Positions 40,442 to 48,866 of a stretch of 64,000 bases of DNA are shown piece after piece. The DNA comes from Mesobacillus jeotgali. Lineage in GTDB: Bacteria > Bacillota > Bacilli > Bacillales > Cytobacillaceae. Within the stretch, counting starts at the first letter, position 1. Each line of letters begins with the position of its first letter. Below the pieces are notes generated by a model. The model was not told the origin of the DNA, ran no database searches, and worked only from the letters and a program-made list of their open reading frames with translations. The stretch covers positions 1,225,526 to 1,289,525 of the forward strand of contig NZ_CP025025.1 of NCBI RefSeq assembly GCF_002874535.1, in the 5' to 3' direction. Position numbers and translations under genes: made by a program.

Positions 40442-41737
40442 ATGAAGAGGGGTCTTGCATTTTTTATTGCAATGTTTATGCTAATTGGCTTGCTGGCTGG
40501 GTGCTCTGGGGAGCAAAAAGCTGATGCCGAAAAAACGAAAGATGGAAAAGTAATAGTCGATTTCTGGACATTTTGGGGTTCAGAGACACGCCGTCCGATC
40601 ATAAAAAAAATAATCGATGATTATAACGAATCACAGGATAAAGTTTTCGTTAAACACACTTTCCTGCCGTGGGGCGATATTTGGACAAAAAACCTTGCAT
40701 CAGTGGCAGCAGGTAATCCAGCGGATGTCATTATCAACAATATCAATACAGTTGCCCAGCGTGCTGAAAACAAGCAGGTAGAGGACCTAAGCCAATATAT
40801 AGATGATTCATTCAAGCAAAAATTTCACCCACATTTATGGGACACTGTCGAGTATGACGGAAAGTCTTATGCTGTCCCTTTCAATACAGACACACACCTT
40901 CTTTTCTACAATAAAACAGCATTCAAGGAAGCGGGACTTGATCCTGAGAAGCCGCCTGCAACCTGGGCGGAGCTAGAGGAGTACGCAAAGAAGTTAGATA
41001 TTGAGAATGGCGATAACTATGAACGAATTGGATTCTATCCTTTATGGGGAAGTGTCGGGGCATCCAGCTGGATGACAAACGCAGATAGCGGCAAGGGTTT
41101 TATTGAAGATGGAGAGTTGACAATCAACACACCGAAAAAAGTTGAAGCCCTTAATTGGATTCATGATTGGAAGGAACGCCTCGGAGAAAACACTGTACAA
41201 GCTTTCCAGGCAGAGTTCGGAAGTGAACAGGCAAATCCATTCATTGCAGGAAAAGTTGCAATGTGGGTTGATGTGGGAACATTCTACATACAATTAAGAG
41301 ACTACGGACAGAATGTTGACTTTGGCGTAGCACCAATCCCTGCATACGAGGAAGGTTCGGGGAACTGGGCTGAAGGCGGCGGATTCGTGGTTGAAATTCC
41401 GAAAGGTGCGAAACATCCAGAGGAAGCAATGGACTTTATTAAGTATCTGACAGATGTTGAAGCTCAGAAATATTGGTCGGTTAAAAACTATGACAATGTA
41501 GCGAACATTGAAGCAGCTGAGGCAGCCCTCAATGAACTCGAAGGTTCGGATAAGATGGTCTACGAAGCTACTGTCAAAAACCTGGAGCATACAAAGATGT
41601 TCCCAGTGCCAGTTGAGTATCCAGATTATCATAGCAGTTTGAACCCGCATATTGACAATGCACTATTAGGAAAAACTACTGCTGAAAAAGCATTGGAAGA
41701 AGCGGAAGAAGATATAGCAAAAATGAAAAAGAAATAA
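40442..41737 (+). CDS. Sugar ABC transporter substrate-binding lipoprotein
   Basis: The protein has 431 residues. The signal peptide ends in lipobox LLAGC, so it is an anchored lipoprotein. The mature part is an SBP_bac_1/UgpB-type fold: VDFWTFWGSETRRPIIKKII at the start, SYAVPFNTDTHLLFYNKTAF in the hinge region, FIAGKVAMWVDVGTFYIQLR and a C-terminal helical end. Typical ligands are oligosaccharides or glycerol-3-phosphate; the one here is unknown. ATG 40442 follows AGGAGG. A terminator follows. The next gene, a permease of the same importer, is truncated, so this receptor may be orphaned unless another permease serves it. Confidence 0.9.
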   Translation: MKRGLAFFIAMFMLIGLLAGCSGEQKADAEKTKDGKVIVDFWTFWGSETRRPIIKKIIDDYNESQDKVFVKHTFLPWGDIWTKNLASVAAGNPADVIINNINTVAQRAENKQVEDLSQYIDDSFKQKFHPHLWDTVEYDGKSYAVPFNTDTHLLFYNKTAFKEAGLDPEKPPATWAELEEYAKKLDIENGDNYERIGFYPLWGSVGASSWMTNADSGKGFIEDGELTINTPKKVEALNWIHDWKERLGENTVQAFQAEFGSEQANPFIAGKVAMWVDVGTFYIQLRDYGQNVDFGVAPIPAYEEGSGNWAEGGGFVVEIPKGAKHPEEAMDFIKYLTDVEAQKYWSVKNYDNVANIEAAEAALNELEGSDKMVYEATVKNLEHTKMFPVPVEYPDYHSSLNPHIDNALLGKTTAEKALEEAEEDIAKMKKK

Positions 41738-41746
41738 TCACAGAAG

Positions 41747-41775
41747 GAGAAGGCGCATAACGCCCTTCTCTTTTA
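41747..41775 (+). terminator. Hairpin between the sugar receptor and the truncated permease
   Basis: GAGAAGGCG/CGCCCTTCTC with a 5-nt loop and TTTT. Such hairpins often lower expression of the downstream permease relative to the receptor. Confidence 0.75.
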
Positions 41776-41851
41776 AAAACTTTTTAGGATTTAACGTCTG
41801 CTATTTTAGTATTTATCGATTAAGAAAAGCATCAAGGGGGTTTAGGAAAGC

Positions 41852-42244
41852 ATGAAGTCTTCAGATACAACACTAGCACACAGAGAATCCGGGCCTAAAG
41901 TAATAAGGGAAGGTCGAACTTCTGAAGCTGCCCGAAAAAAGGGTCTCAGCAGAAAAGCAAAAGACAATTTGGCTGGATTTTTATTCATTTCACCGTGGAT
42001 CATCGGGTTTCTAGTACTGACCTTAGGTCCATTACTCTTCAGTCTGGCTGCAAGTTTCACAGATTACAATATTACTTCAAAAATGAATTTCATTGGTTTG
42101 GAAAATTACAAACGCATGTTTACGATGGACGATTTATTCCGCACTTCCCTTTTAAATAATATTTATTATGTTATTTTCTCAGTTCCATTGACGACCGCGG
42201 GAGCCATTATACTAACCGTTCTGTTGAATCAAAGGATCAATTGA
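41852..42244 (+). pseudogene. MalF/UgpA-type sugar permease, truncated
   Basis: The open frame gives 130 residues: a basic N-terminus, then LAGFLFISPWIIGFLVLTLG as the first membrane segment, FTDYNITSKMNFIGLENYKR, the typical periplasmic loop, and a second segment. It ends at TGA after LLNQRIN. Family members have about 290-310 residues and the ATPase-docking EAA loop in the second half; here all that is missing, and the sequence after the stop shows no continuation in any frame. The second permease of such importers is absent as well. A deletion removed the 3' part of the operon. Confidence 0.85.
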
Positions 42245-42281
42245 AGGCTCGAATATCTCATCGGGAACAAAAGGATAAAAG

Positions 42282-42312
42282 AAAAAGGATGCTGACATAA
42301 GCATCCTTTTTC
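42282..42312. terminator. Bidirectional terminator at the deletion scar
   Basis: Perfect AAAAAGGATGC/GCATCCTTTTT stem with TGACATAA loop. It serves the minus-strand small secreted protein gene too. Confidence 0.88.
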
Positions 42313-42320
42313 TAATCTAA

Positions 42321-42557
42321 TTAATTCATGACAGGGCAGGTTGTGAGCCAAACGCCAGAAACACACGTCCTGTAACCATTATGGTAGGCATACTTAGTGC
42401 ATTGCCAGCATAGATACCCTTCTTGGTTAACTGCTGATTTCCCCCGGTAATCCTCTACTGTGCTGGGAGTTCTATTTTGATTTTGTGAAGAAGAGGCAAT
42501 GACAGAACCAGAGAAAACGAGCAATAGTACAAAAGTCAACATGAACAGTTTTTGCAT
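42321..42557 (-). CDS. Small secreted Cys-containing protein of unknown function
   Basis: A 78-residue precursor. Residues 1-21 form a signal peptide (MQKLFMLTFVLLLVFSGSVIA) with a cleavage site after SVIA. The mature part of about 57 residues has a Ser/Asn/Gln-rich start and a C-terminal half with four cysteines in the pattern CWQC-x15-C-x9-C plus many aromatic residues. Two disulfides or a metal site are possible. ATG 42557 follows AGGGGGATG. I recognise no family. It faces the truncated sugar permease across a shared terminator. Confidence 0.7.
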   Translation of the reverse strand: MQKLFMLTFVLLLVFSGSVIASSSQNQNRTPSTVEDYRGKSAVNQEGYLCWQCTKYAYHNGYRTCVSGVWLTTCPVMN

Positions 42558-42722
42558 GATTCATCCCCCTTATTTTTAAAGAAACATTGAAATAGTAAAC
42601 CTTGTAAAAAATTTACTATTTATAATAAAGTACGGAAAGGGAGGTTGAATTAGAATAGGACAAAGTGTTTATTCCCTAAAAGCCCACTTTCGACCTAGTT
42701 TAAGAATTCGAATTTTCCCAAT
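42558..42722. other. Intergenic stretch between two minus-strand genes
   Basis: AT-rich promoter region for the small secreted protein gene. I see no repeat or recognised RNA. Confidence 0.3.
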
Positions 42723-42747
42723 AAAAAAGCCCGTTAAAAATCGGGCT
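42723..42747 (-). terminator. Terminator of the YkvA-family gene
   Basis: Minus-strand stem AGCCCG/CGGGCT with an A/T-rich loop and TTTTTT. Confidence 0.85.
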
Positions 42748-43198
42748 AATTCAGGCTTTGCGTATCTTTTTCAAGGGGGATTTCTTCAATGATTGTATTG
42801 CTCGCTGGATGACTCACCCTCCAAATACGGAATCTTTCTAAATCCACACTGATTTGTTTTAAAACAAATCCGATTACGGCCGCATCATCGACGATTCCGA
42901 GCCCAATAAGGAAATCGGGAACTAAATCGATGGGAGACACAAAATAAATAATCGAAGCGATGATGGTCACGATGGATCTTGTGGGGATTTTTCGATACTC
43001 TCCTCGACGCCAGGCCCCAACTAAATCAAACAGCAGCTGCAGGTTGTCCCAAATTTCCGCAAGAGACCCTTTATGATCATCAGCCTTTTTACCGGCATCC
43101 TTCAATAAAACATCAGTTTTTTCAGGTTTTTTTATATATTCTTTTGCCTTGGATTCAAACTTTTTGTACCCTTCTTCGAGTTTTTTTGTGCCTAACAT
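42746..43198 (-). CDS. YkvA/DUF1232-family membrane protein
   Basis: The 150-residue protein has a helical charged N-terminus (KLEEGYKKFESKAKEYIKKP), then the DUF1232 core IIASIIYFVSPIDLVPDFLIGLGIVDDAAVIGFVL, with the characteristic SPIDLxPDxxxxxGxxDD pattern in a hydrophobic hairpin. The function is unknown; members are small membrane proteins common in Bacillus. The ATG start is preceded by AAGGGTG. It is monocistronic and divergent from the trehalose operon. Confidence 0.88.
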   Translation of the reverse strand: MLGTKKLEEGYKKFESKAKEYIKKPEKTDVLLKDAGKKADDHKGSLAEIWDNLQLLFDLVGAWRRGEYRKIPTRSIVTIIASIIYFVSPIDLVPDFLIGLGIVDDAAVIGFVLKQISVDLERFRIWRVSHPASNTIIEEIPLEKDTQSLN

Positions 43199-43367
43199 TT
43201 CAAAACACCCTTCCTGCTAAAATTCCTTATCTCTTATTTTTACCCTATCACTGCTTTTAACAAAACATCTCTAGCAACTGGTAAAATTTTGCCCAGACAG
43301 CCCATGCAAGTCGAATCGCTGTTTGAAATCAATTGTTTTGGGAATTTTAAAGGAGGATTAAAAATAG

Positions 43368-43396
43368 TTGACTATTCATGTATATACAAGTAAAAT
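43368..43396 (+). promoter_or_regulatory. treP promoter with TreR operator in the spacer
   Basis: TTGACT (43368-43373) and TAAAAT (43391-43396) are 17 bases apart. The spacer contains CATGTATATACAAG (43377-43390), which fits the TreR palindrome TTGTATATACAA. Repressor binding would block polymerase directly. Confidence 0.85.
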
Positions 43397-43410
43397 GAAA
43401 ACGTAAACAA

Positions 43411-43424
43411 CATGTATATACAAG
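43411..43424 (+). promoter_or_regulatory. Second TreR operator
   Basis: CATGTATATACAAG, identical to the site in the promoter spacer and 34 bases downstream of it. Confidence 0.82.
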
Positions 43425-43459
43425 TTTTTAGAGTTGATAGCAATTTTTTTAATAGTTAA

Positions 43460-43473
43460 TGAAAACGGTAACA
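43460..43473 (+). promoter_or_regulatory. cre site (CcpA)
   Basis: TGAAAACGGTAACA fits the catabolite-responsive element TGWAANCGNTNWCA at every position. A second, one-mismatch version (TGAAAACGTAAACA) lies at 43396-43409 near the start of transcription. Confidence 0.85.
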
Positions 43474-43487
43474 GGAGGAGAGTAATT

Positions 43488-44894
43488 ATGGATCGACAGG
43501 CAGTTGAACAAATTGTTGAAGCTGTTGGAGGCAAAGAAAACATTGCCGGTGCCACTCACTGTGTTACAAGGCTGCGTTTTGCCTTGAAGGATGAAGGAAA
43601 AGTGGATAAGGAAAAGCTGGAGAATATTGATCTTGTAAAAGGATCTTTTTCCGCAAATGGACAATACCAGGTCGTTATTGGACAGGGGCTTGTTGACAAG
43701 GTATACGCAGAAATGGTTGCGATTACCGGAATTGGGGAAGCTTCAAAAGAAGAAATAAAAGATGCTGCAGCCCAAAACTTGAATCCTCTTCAAAGGGCAA
43801 TCAAGACGCTGGCAGATATCTTCATTCCAATCCTTCCAGCGATTGTTACTGCTGGTTTGTTGATGGGGATCAATAATATCCTGACTGGAAAGGACATCTT
43901 TTTTGAAGGCCAGGCATTTATTGACGTTTATACCGGATGGGCCGATTTTGCCAGCATTATTAATTTAATTGCAAATACAGCCTTCGTATTCCTGCCAGGT
44001 TTAATTGGTTGGAGTGCGGTAAATAAATTTGGCGGAAGCCCGCTTCTTGGTATTGTTTTGGGACTCATGCTTGTACATCCTGACTTGCTGAATGCATGGG
44101 GTTACGGGGCAGCAAAAGAAATTCCTACATGGAATCTGTTTGGACTGACAGTTGAGAAGGTAGGATATCAAGGCCAGGTATTGCCTGTATTGCTAGCTTC
44201 ATATGTACTGGCGAAAATGGAAATCTTTTTGCGCAAACGGATACCTGATGCATTCCAGTTGTTGACCGTTGCCCCAATAGCTTTATTGGTAACAGGATTC
44301 CTATCGTTCATCGTGATTGGGCCAATTACTTTCGCGATTGGGAATGCGATTACTGATGGCGTTGTTGGAATTTTTGATGCAGCACCTGCTATTGGCGGAT
44401 TGGTCTATGGCGGTCTTTATGCACCGCTTGTTATCACAGGTATGCACCATACCTTCCTGGCAGTGGATTTACAATTGATAGGAACAATCGGCGGTACATT
44501 CCTATGGCCGATGGTAGCTCTTTCTAATATCGCACAGGGCTCAGCAGCTTTTGCCATGATGTTTGCTGACAAGGACAATGAAAAGTTAAAAGGCCTTTCA
44601 ATGACATCAGCGATTTCAGCATGGTTGGGAATTACCGAACCAGCAATGTTCGGTGTGAACCTGCGCTACAGATATCCATTTATCGCAGCGATCATCGGTT
44701 CAGCAATCGCTGGAATTGTCATCACCCTTCGCGGAGTCATGGCACCATCGATTGGTGTTGGCGGATTGCCTGCTTTCCTATCCATCTTCACTGAGTTCTG
44801 GGGTGTTTTCTTCATTGGGATGGGAATCGCGCTTGTCGTACCATTCGTACTGACATTCATTATGGCAAAAACAAGAAAGAAAAAAGAAGCTTAA
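43488..44894 (+). CDS. treP: Trehalose-specific PTS enzyme IIBC
   Basis: The protein has 468 residues. The IIB domain (1-80) carries the phosphorylated Cys in GGKENIAGATHCVTRLRF, and the IIC domain (about 105-460) has about ten hydrophobic segments, with GMHHTFLAVDLQLIGT and ITEPAMFGVNLR. There is no IIA domain, so it must borrow the glucose-type IIA as in B. subtilis. It imports trehalose as trehalose-6-phosphate. ATG 43488 follows AGGAGGAG. The phosphotrehalase gene is 39 bases downstream, and two TreR operators and cre sites control the operon. No treR gene follows, unlike B. subtilis. Confidence 0.95.
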   Translation: MDRQAVEQIVEAVGGKENIAGATHCVTRLRFALKDEGKVDKEKLENIDLVKGSFSANGQYQVVIGQGLVDKVYAEMVAITGIGEASKEEIKDAAAQNLNPLQRAIKTLADIFIPILPAIVTAGLLMGINNILTGKDIFFEGQAFIDVYTGWADFASIINLIANTAFVFLPGLIGWSAVNKFGGSPLLGIVLGLMLVHPDLLNAWGYGAAKEIPTWNLFGLTVEKVGYQGQVLPVLLASYVLAKMEIFLRKRIPDAFQLLTVAPIALLVTGFLSFIVIGPITFAIGNAITDGVVGIFDAAPAIGGLVYGGLYAPLVITGMHHTFLAVDLQLIGTIGGTFLWPMVALSNIAQGSAAFAMMFADKDNEKLKGLSMTSAISAWLGITEPAMFGVNLRYRYPFIAAIIGSAIAGIVITLRGVMAPSIGVGGLPAFLSIFTEFWGVFFIGMGIALVVPFVLTFIMAKTRKKKEA

Positions 44895-44933
44895 TCGCAA
44901 CTAGAGAATCCTGATGGAGGTGGATGTTTTATT

Positions 44934-46616
44934 ATGACTGAACCATGGTGGAAAAAGTCGGTTGTCTATCAAATCTATCCAAAGAGTTTTTATGATACAA
45001 CTGGCAATGGAACAGGCGATCTGCCGGGGATTATCGCCAAGCTTGATTATTTGAAGGAGCTGGGGGTGGATGTAATCTGGCTGACGCCGGTTTATGATTC
45101 ACCGCAGCGGGATAATGGATACGATATTAGAGATTATTATCATATTTATGAAGAATACGGGACGATGGAAGACTTCGACCGTCTTCTAGAAGAATCACAT
45201 ATGCGCGGCATCAAGATTATCATGGACTTAGTAGTGAACCACTCATCAACTGAGCATGAGTGGTTCCAGGATGCCCTGAAATCCAAGGGTAGCCGTTACC
45301 GAAACTATTATATTTGGAAAGACCCAAAGGAAGACGGCAGTGCACCGACCAATTGGGAATCAAAGTTCGGCGGGAATGCATGGGAGTATGATGAGACAAC
45401 AGGACAATACTACCTTCATTTATTCGATGTGACCCAGGCCGATTTAAATTGGGAAAATGAGGAGCTCCGCAATGATGTATACGAGATGATGCATTATTGG
45501 TTCAAGAAAGGCATTGATGGCTTCAGGCTTGATGTTATTAACCTTATTTCAAAGGATCAGGATTTCCTTGATGATGATGGCTCGGTACCTCCGGGAGACG
45601 GCCGGAAATTTTACACAGATGGTCCAAAAGTGCATGAGTATTTGCAGGAAATGAATCGTGAAGTTCTATCTAAATATGACAGCATGACGGTCGGCGAGAT
45701 GTCTTCCACAACCATCGAAAACTGCATTAAATACTCGAACCCAGAACGGAACGAATTAAGCATGACGTTTAACTTCCATCATTTAAAGGTCGACTATGAA
45801 AATGGCGACAAGTGGACTCTTGCCGATTTTGATTTCCTTGCCCTTAAACGAATTTTATCTTTATGGCAAAAAGAAATGCATGAGGGCGGGGGATGGAACG
45901 CTTTGTTCTGGTGTAATCATGACCAGCCGAGAGTTGTTTCCCGATATGGTAATGATGGGGAATATCACCGCGAATCGGCGAAAATGCTTGGTACTGCAGT
46001 CCACATGATGCAAGGGACACCTTATATTTATCAGGGCGAAGAAATCGGCATGACCAATCCTTATTTTGATAGGATAGAGGATTATCGTGATGTTGAATCC
46101 TTGAATATCTATAAAATCAAAATGGAAAAAGGCATGTCCAAGGAGGAAATCCTTAAGATTCTGCAGAGTAAGTCACGTGATAACTCCAGAACGCCTGTAC
46201 AGTGGAATGGAGAAAAGCATGCAGGTTTTACAAGCGGGACTCCATGGATCGATGTTGCCAGGAATTATCAGACTGTGAATGTTGAAAATGCGCTCGCTGA
46301 TGAAAATTCAGTGTTCTATCATTATAAAAAGCTGATTCAACTGAGGAAACAGTATGACATCATCACATATGGTGACTATCAGCTTATCCATGAAGAACAT
46401 CCGGACATTTTTGCATATGTTAGGAACGCGCAAAATGAAAAACTGCTTGTCGTGAATAATTTTTATGGAAAAGATACTGTCTTTGAATTGCCTGATTCGG
46501 TAGACGCTGATGGCTATAAGGTTGAAATATTACTTTCCAACTATGCGGATCCAAGTGAGGATATTTCGCGAATTAACCTGCGACCGTATGAATCAGTTGT
46601 TTATCATCTAACTTAA
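44934..46616 (+). CDS. treA: Alpha,alpha-phosphotrehalase (trehalose-6-phosphate hydrolase, GH13)
   Basis: The 560-residue enzyme hydrolyses trehalose-6-phosphate to glucose and glucose-6-phosphate; the gene is called treA in Bacillus and treC elsewhere. GH13 motifs are YQIYPKSFYDTTGNGTGDL, DLVVNHSS, the nucleophile in GFRLDVINLI, the acid Glu in VGEMSS, and the transition-state stabiliser in NHDQPR. The C-terminal beta domain ends RINLRPYESVVYHL. ATG follows GGAGGTGG. It is the second gene of the treP operon. The stop is followed by a weak terminator and then a 21-bp-period repeat array. Confidence 0.95.
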   Translation: MTEPWWKKSVVYQIYPKSFYDTTGNGTGDLPGIIAKLDYLKELGVDVIWLTPVYDSPQRDNGYDIRDYYHIYEEYGTMEDFDRLLEESHMRGIKIIMDLVVNHSSTEHEWFQDALKSKGSRYRNYYIWKDPKEDGSAPTNWESKFGGNAWEYDETTGQYYLHLFDVTQADLNWENEELRNDVYEMMHYWFKKGIDGFRLDVINLISKDQDFLDDDGSVPPGDGRKFYTDGPKVHEYLQEMNREVLSKYDSMTVGEMSSTTIENCIKYSNPERNELSMTFNFHHLKVDYENGDKWTLADFDFLALKRILSLWQKEMHEGGGWNALFWCNHDQPRVVSRYGNDGEYHRESAKMLGTAVHMMQGTPYIYQGEEIGMTNPYFDRIEDYRDVESLNIYKIKMEKGMSKEEILKILQSKSRDNSRTPVQWNGEKHAGFTSGTPWIDVARNYQTVNVENALADENSVFYHYKKLIQLRKQYDIITYGDYQLIHEEHPDIFAYVRNAQNEKLLVVNNFYGKDTVFELPDSVDADGYKVEILLSNYADPSEDISRINLRPYESVVYHLT

Positions 46617-46627
46617 AAGAATTACAA

Positions 46628-46657
46628 GTAGAGGCCTCAGTAGAGGTCTCTACTTTA
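46628..46657 (+). terminator. Weak terminator after treA
   Basis: GTAGAG/CTCTAC with inner CCTC/GAGG pairing; the tail is TTTATTT. Confidence 0.6.
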
Positions 46658-46676
46658 TTTACTATTTTTGTAAAAA

Positions 46677-46798
46677 GTAGTGATTATGACTGACTTCGTA
46701 GTGATTATAGCTTAAAACGTAGTGATAATGCCTTTTTTCGTAGTGATTATAGCGGTAAATGTAGTGATTATCGTTCATTTCGTAGTGATTAGAAAATC
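46677..46798. repeat. Exact 21-bp-period array of the word GTAGTGATTAT
   Basis: The word GTAGTGATTAT (one copy GTAGTGATAAT, last copy cut to GTAGTGATTAG) starts at 46677, 46698, 46719, 46740, 46761 and 46782, exactly 21 bases apart. The ten bases between words are not conserved. All copies are in the same orientation. It lies between treA and the yugN-like gene. Confidence 0.92.
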
Positions 46799-46894
46799 GA
46801 ATTGTATTTCCCAGTGTGCTGCTGGATGTTTGATGACCTTTTCGTGGTGGAAAAAGTTAATATAACTAATCCATACAGAAATGAGGTTTTCTCT

Positions 46895-47305
46895 ATGATT
46901 CCAATTCAATCTAATATAAACGGAAAAGAGCTCACTGTCGGTGAATTGAAACAAAAGCTCGGACCACTTGGGTTCAATGTGAATGGTCAGTGGGAATATG
47001 ACCATGCATATATCGATTACAAGATGAACGACGACCATGGTGACCGGCAGTATGTTCGGATCCCATTCAAGTCGACTGGTGGTCCGTTGGATGATGATGG
47101 CACATTTGTCGAGATAGGAACGCCTTTCCTGCTTGATCATCAATTCCAGACCGATGTTGATCAGGAAGGTAACATCGGAGCAGTGTCCGGTTCTTTCAAC
47201 CAATTTAAATCGCCTGAAGACAAGGATGCTCCTTTCCCCAAAGGACTTGTGGAACGAGGAAAGACACTGATCAGCAAGGCCGAGAATGCCTTAGGAACGT
47301 TATAG
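46895..47305 (+). CDS. YugN-like family protein
   Basis: The 136-residue soluble protein starts MIPIQSNINGKELTVGELKQ and matches the YugN-like family: FNVNGQWEYDHAYIDYKM, then YVRIPFKSTGGPLDDDGTFVE and GTPFLLDHQF. The function is unknown; the family is confined to Bacillales. ATG 46895 has AGGT upstream with somewhat wide spacing. The preceding repeat array occupies its promoter region, so the promoter must lie close to 46800-46880. Confidence 0.85.
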   Translation: MIPIQSNINGKELTVGELKQKLGPLGFNVNGQWEYDHAYIDYKMNDDHGDRQYVRIPFKSTGGPLDDDGTFVEIGTPFLLDHQFQTDVDQEGNIGAVSGSFNQFKSPEDKDAPFPKGLVERGKTLISKAENALGTL

Positions 47306-47316
47306 TAAAACACCAG

Positions 47317-47346
47317 CAGCTTCCCAGTATATAGGAAGCTGTTTTT
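47317..47346 (+). terminator. Terminator after the yugN-like gene
   Basis: CAGCTTCC/GGAAGCTG with 9-nt loop and TTTTT. Confidence 0.9.
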
Positions 47347-47449
47347 CTGTAGATTTTGCCTGTTTTTCGATTTAGCCCAAGCGTCTGCTTACTTCGAAAA
47401 AATGCTATACTGGTAAGCATAAGTTTTATTTCGGAGTGTGAAGATTGCC

Positions 47450-48631
47450 ATGAAAAACAAATTATATTATCACGATGCATACATGAAAAAATTCTCTGCG
47501 GAGCTGACTGCGCAAAAAGAAGACGAATCTGGGAGGATATACTGCATCCTTTCTCAGACAGCTTTTTACCCGACAGGTGGTGGTCAGCCATTCGATACCG
47601 GATTCTTAAACGGCGTAGAAGTAGTGGCTGTTGAGGAAGTTAATGGGGAAATCCGCCATTATATAAAGGGGAAATTGGCGGAAGGAAATCCTGTTGAAGC
47701 GGAAATTGAATGGGATCGCAGATTTGACCATATGCAGCAGCATGCTGGACAGCATATTCTTTCCGCTTCGTTCGAGGATTTGTATGGATATAAAACGATC
47801 AGTTTCCATCTTGGTAAAGATACACTGACAATAGACTTGGATACAGAAAATCTTTCAACAGATGAGGCCGCAAAGGTGGAAGAGCTAGCTAATCAGGTGA
47901 TTCTCGAAAACCGCCCAATCGTCACTAAATGGGTGGATGAAGAGGAACTGAAGCAATACAGACTCAGGAAAGAATTATCCGTATCTAATAACATCAGGCT
48001 CGTCATAATACCAAACTTTGACTACAATGGCTGCGGCGGCACACATCCAAACAGCACTGCCGAGATCGGATCATTGAAAATCCTGGGATGGGAAAGGCAA
48101 AAGAAAATGGTGCGTGTTGAGTTTGTTTGTGGTAAAAGGGTGCTGAACAAGCTTGGCCAAAAGCATGAGGTCATCAAGGAACTCACAGCCCTGCTCAATG
48201 CACCAGAACAGGATATGAGTTCATCAGTAAATAGACTTCTTGCCCAAAAGAAAGAACTTGAAAAAACTATTGAGGAAATGAAGGATCAATTATTAAAATT
48301 TGAAGCAAACGAGATAATTGAATCAGGAAAGAATGATATGGTCAGGCGCGTATTTAATAACAGGGACATCCAAGAACTTCAAAAGCTGGCCAGGCTGCTC
48401 GTTTCAACTGCTGAAGATAAGGTATTCTTGCTTGCGTCTGAAAATGAGGAAAAGCTTCAATTCGTTTTTGCAAAAGGTAAGAAAACAGAAGGCGACTTGA
48501 AGGGATTATCACAAAGGGCACTTTCCATAATTGATGGTAAGGGTGGAGGTAACGATACTCTTGTTCAAGGTGGGGGCAAATGGATGTCAGGTGAGGAATT
48601 CATCCAGAAGGTTACCGGAATTATCCAATAA
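47450..48631 (+). CDS. AlaX-type alanyl-tRNA editing protein (AlaX-L)
   Basis: The 393-residue protein resembles the editing half of AlaRS. It hydrolyses mischarged Ser-tRNA-Ala or Gly-tRNA-Ala in trans. The zinc motifs are HMQQHAGQH (residues about 92-100) and CGGTH (about 188-192), and the N-terminal FYPTGGGQPFDTG is also typical. A coiled coil (about 255-285) and a C-terminal DHHA1-like domain (LSIIDGKGGGNDTLVQGGGK) identify the long form. ATG 47450 is the likely start; GTG 47438 in the same frame is almost on top of GGAG. It is monocistronic. Confidence 0.9.
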   Translation: MKNKLYYHDAYMKKFSAELTAQKEDESGRIYCILSQTAFYPTGGGQPFDTGFLNGVEVVAVEEVNGEIRHYIKGKLAEGNPVEAEIEWDRRFDHMQQHAGQHILSASFEDLYGYKTISFHLGKDTLTIDLDTENLSTDEAAKVEELANQVILENRPIVTKWVDEEELKQYRLRKELSVSNNIRLVIIPNFDYNGCGGTHPNSTAEIGSLKILGWERQKKMVRVEFVCGKRVLNKLGQKHEVIKELTALLNAPEQDMSSSVNRLLAQKKELEKTIEEMKDQLLKFEANEIIESGKNDMVRRVFNNRDIQELQKLARLLVSTAEDKVFLLASENEEKLQFVFAKGKKTEGDLKGLSQRALSIIDGKGGGNDTLVQGGGKWMSGEEFIQKVTGIIQ

Positions 48632-48866
48632 TCCGAATGATATATGAAGAACCACAACTACAACAAGGAAAAAAGTTCTAGTTCTTAAGTGGTGATTTCA
48701 TCAAAAAAACTGGGCATTTGATGCCTAATAACAAGGAGAATAAAAAAAGACCGACTTTCAACCTAATTTTTACAGATTGATTGGTTATTAATGAAAGTTT
48801 TACCATTTAAAAATAGGTTTAACTCCCTCATAATGGAATTCAATCAGAGAAATAGGGGGAATCAGA
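48632..48866. other. Intergenic stretch before a small gene
   Basis: 235 bases. I see no clear terminator for the AlaX gene, no repeat and no recognised RNA. The AT-rich segment around 48760-48800 probably contains the promoter of the small gene. Confidence 0.3.

Noticed and set aside
46677-46798. Replication iterons of a plasmid origin
   Set aside because: The 21-bp same-strand repeats look iteron-like, but there is no rep gene, no DnaA boxes, and the surroundings are ordinary chromosomal genes.
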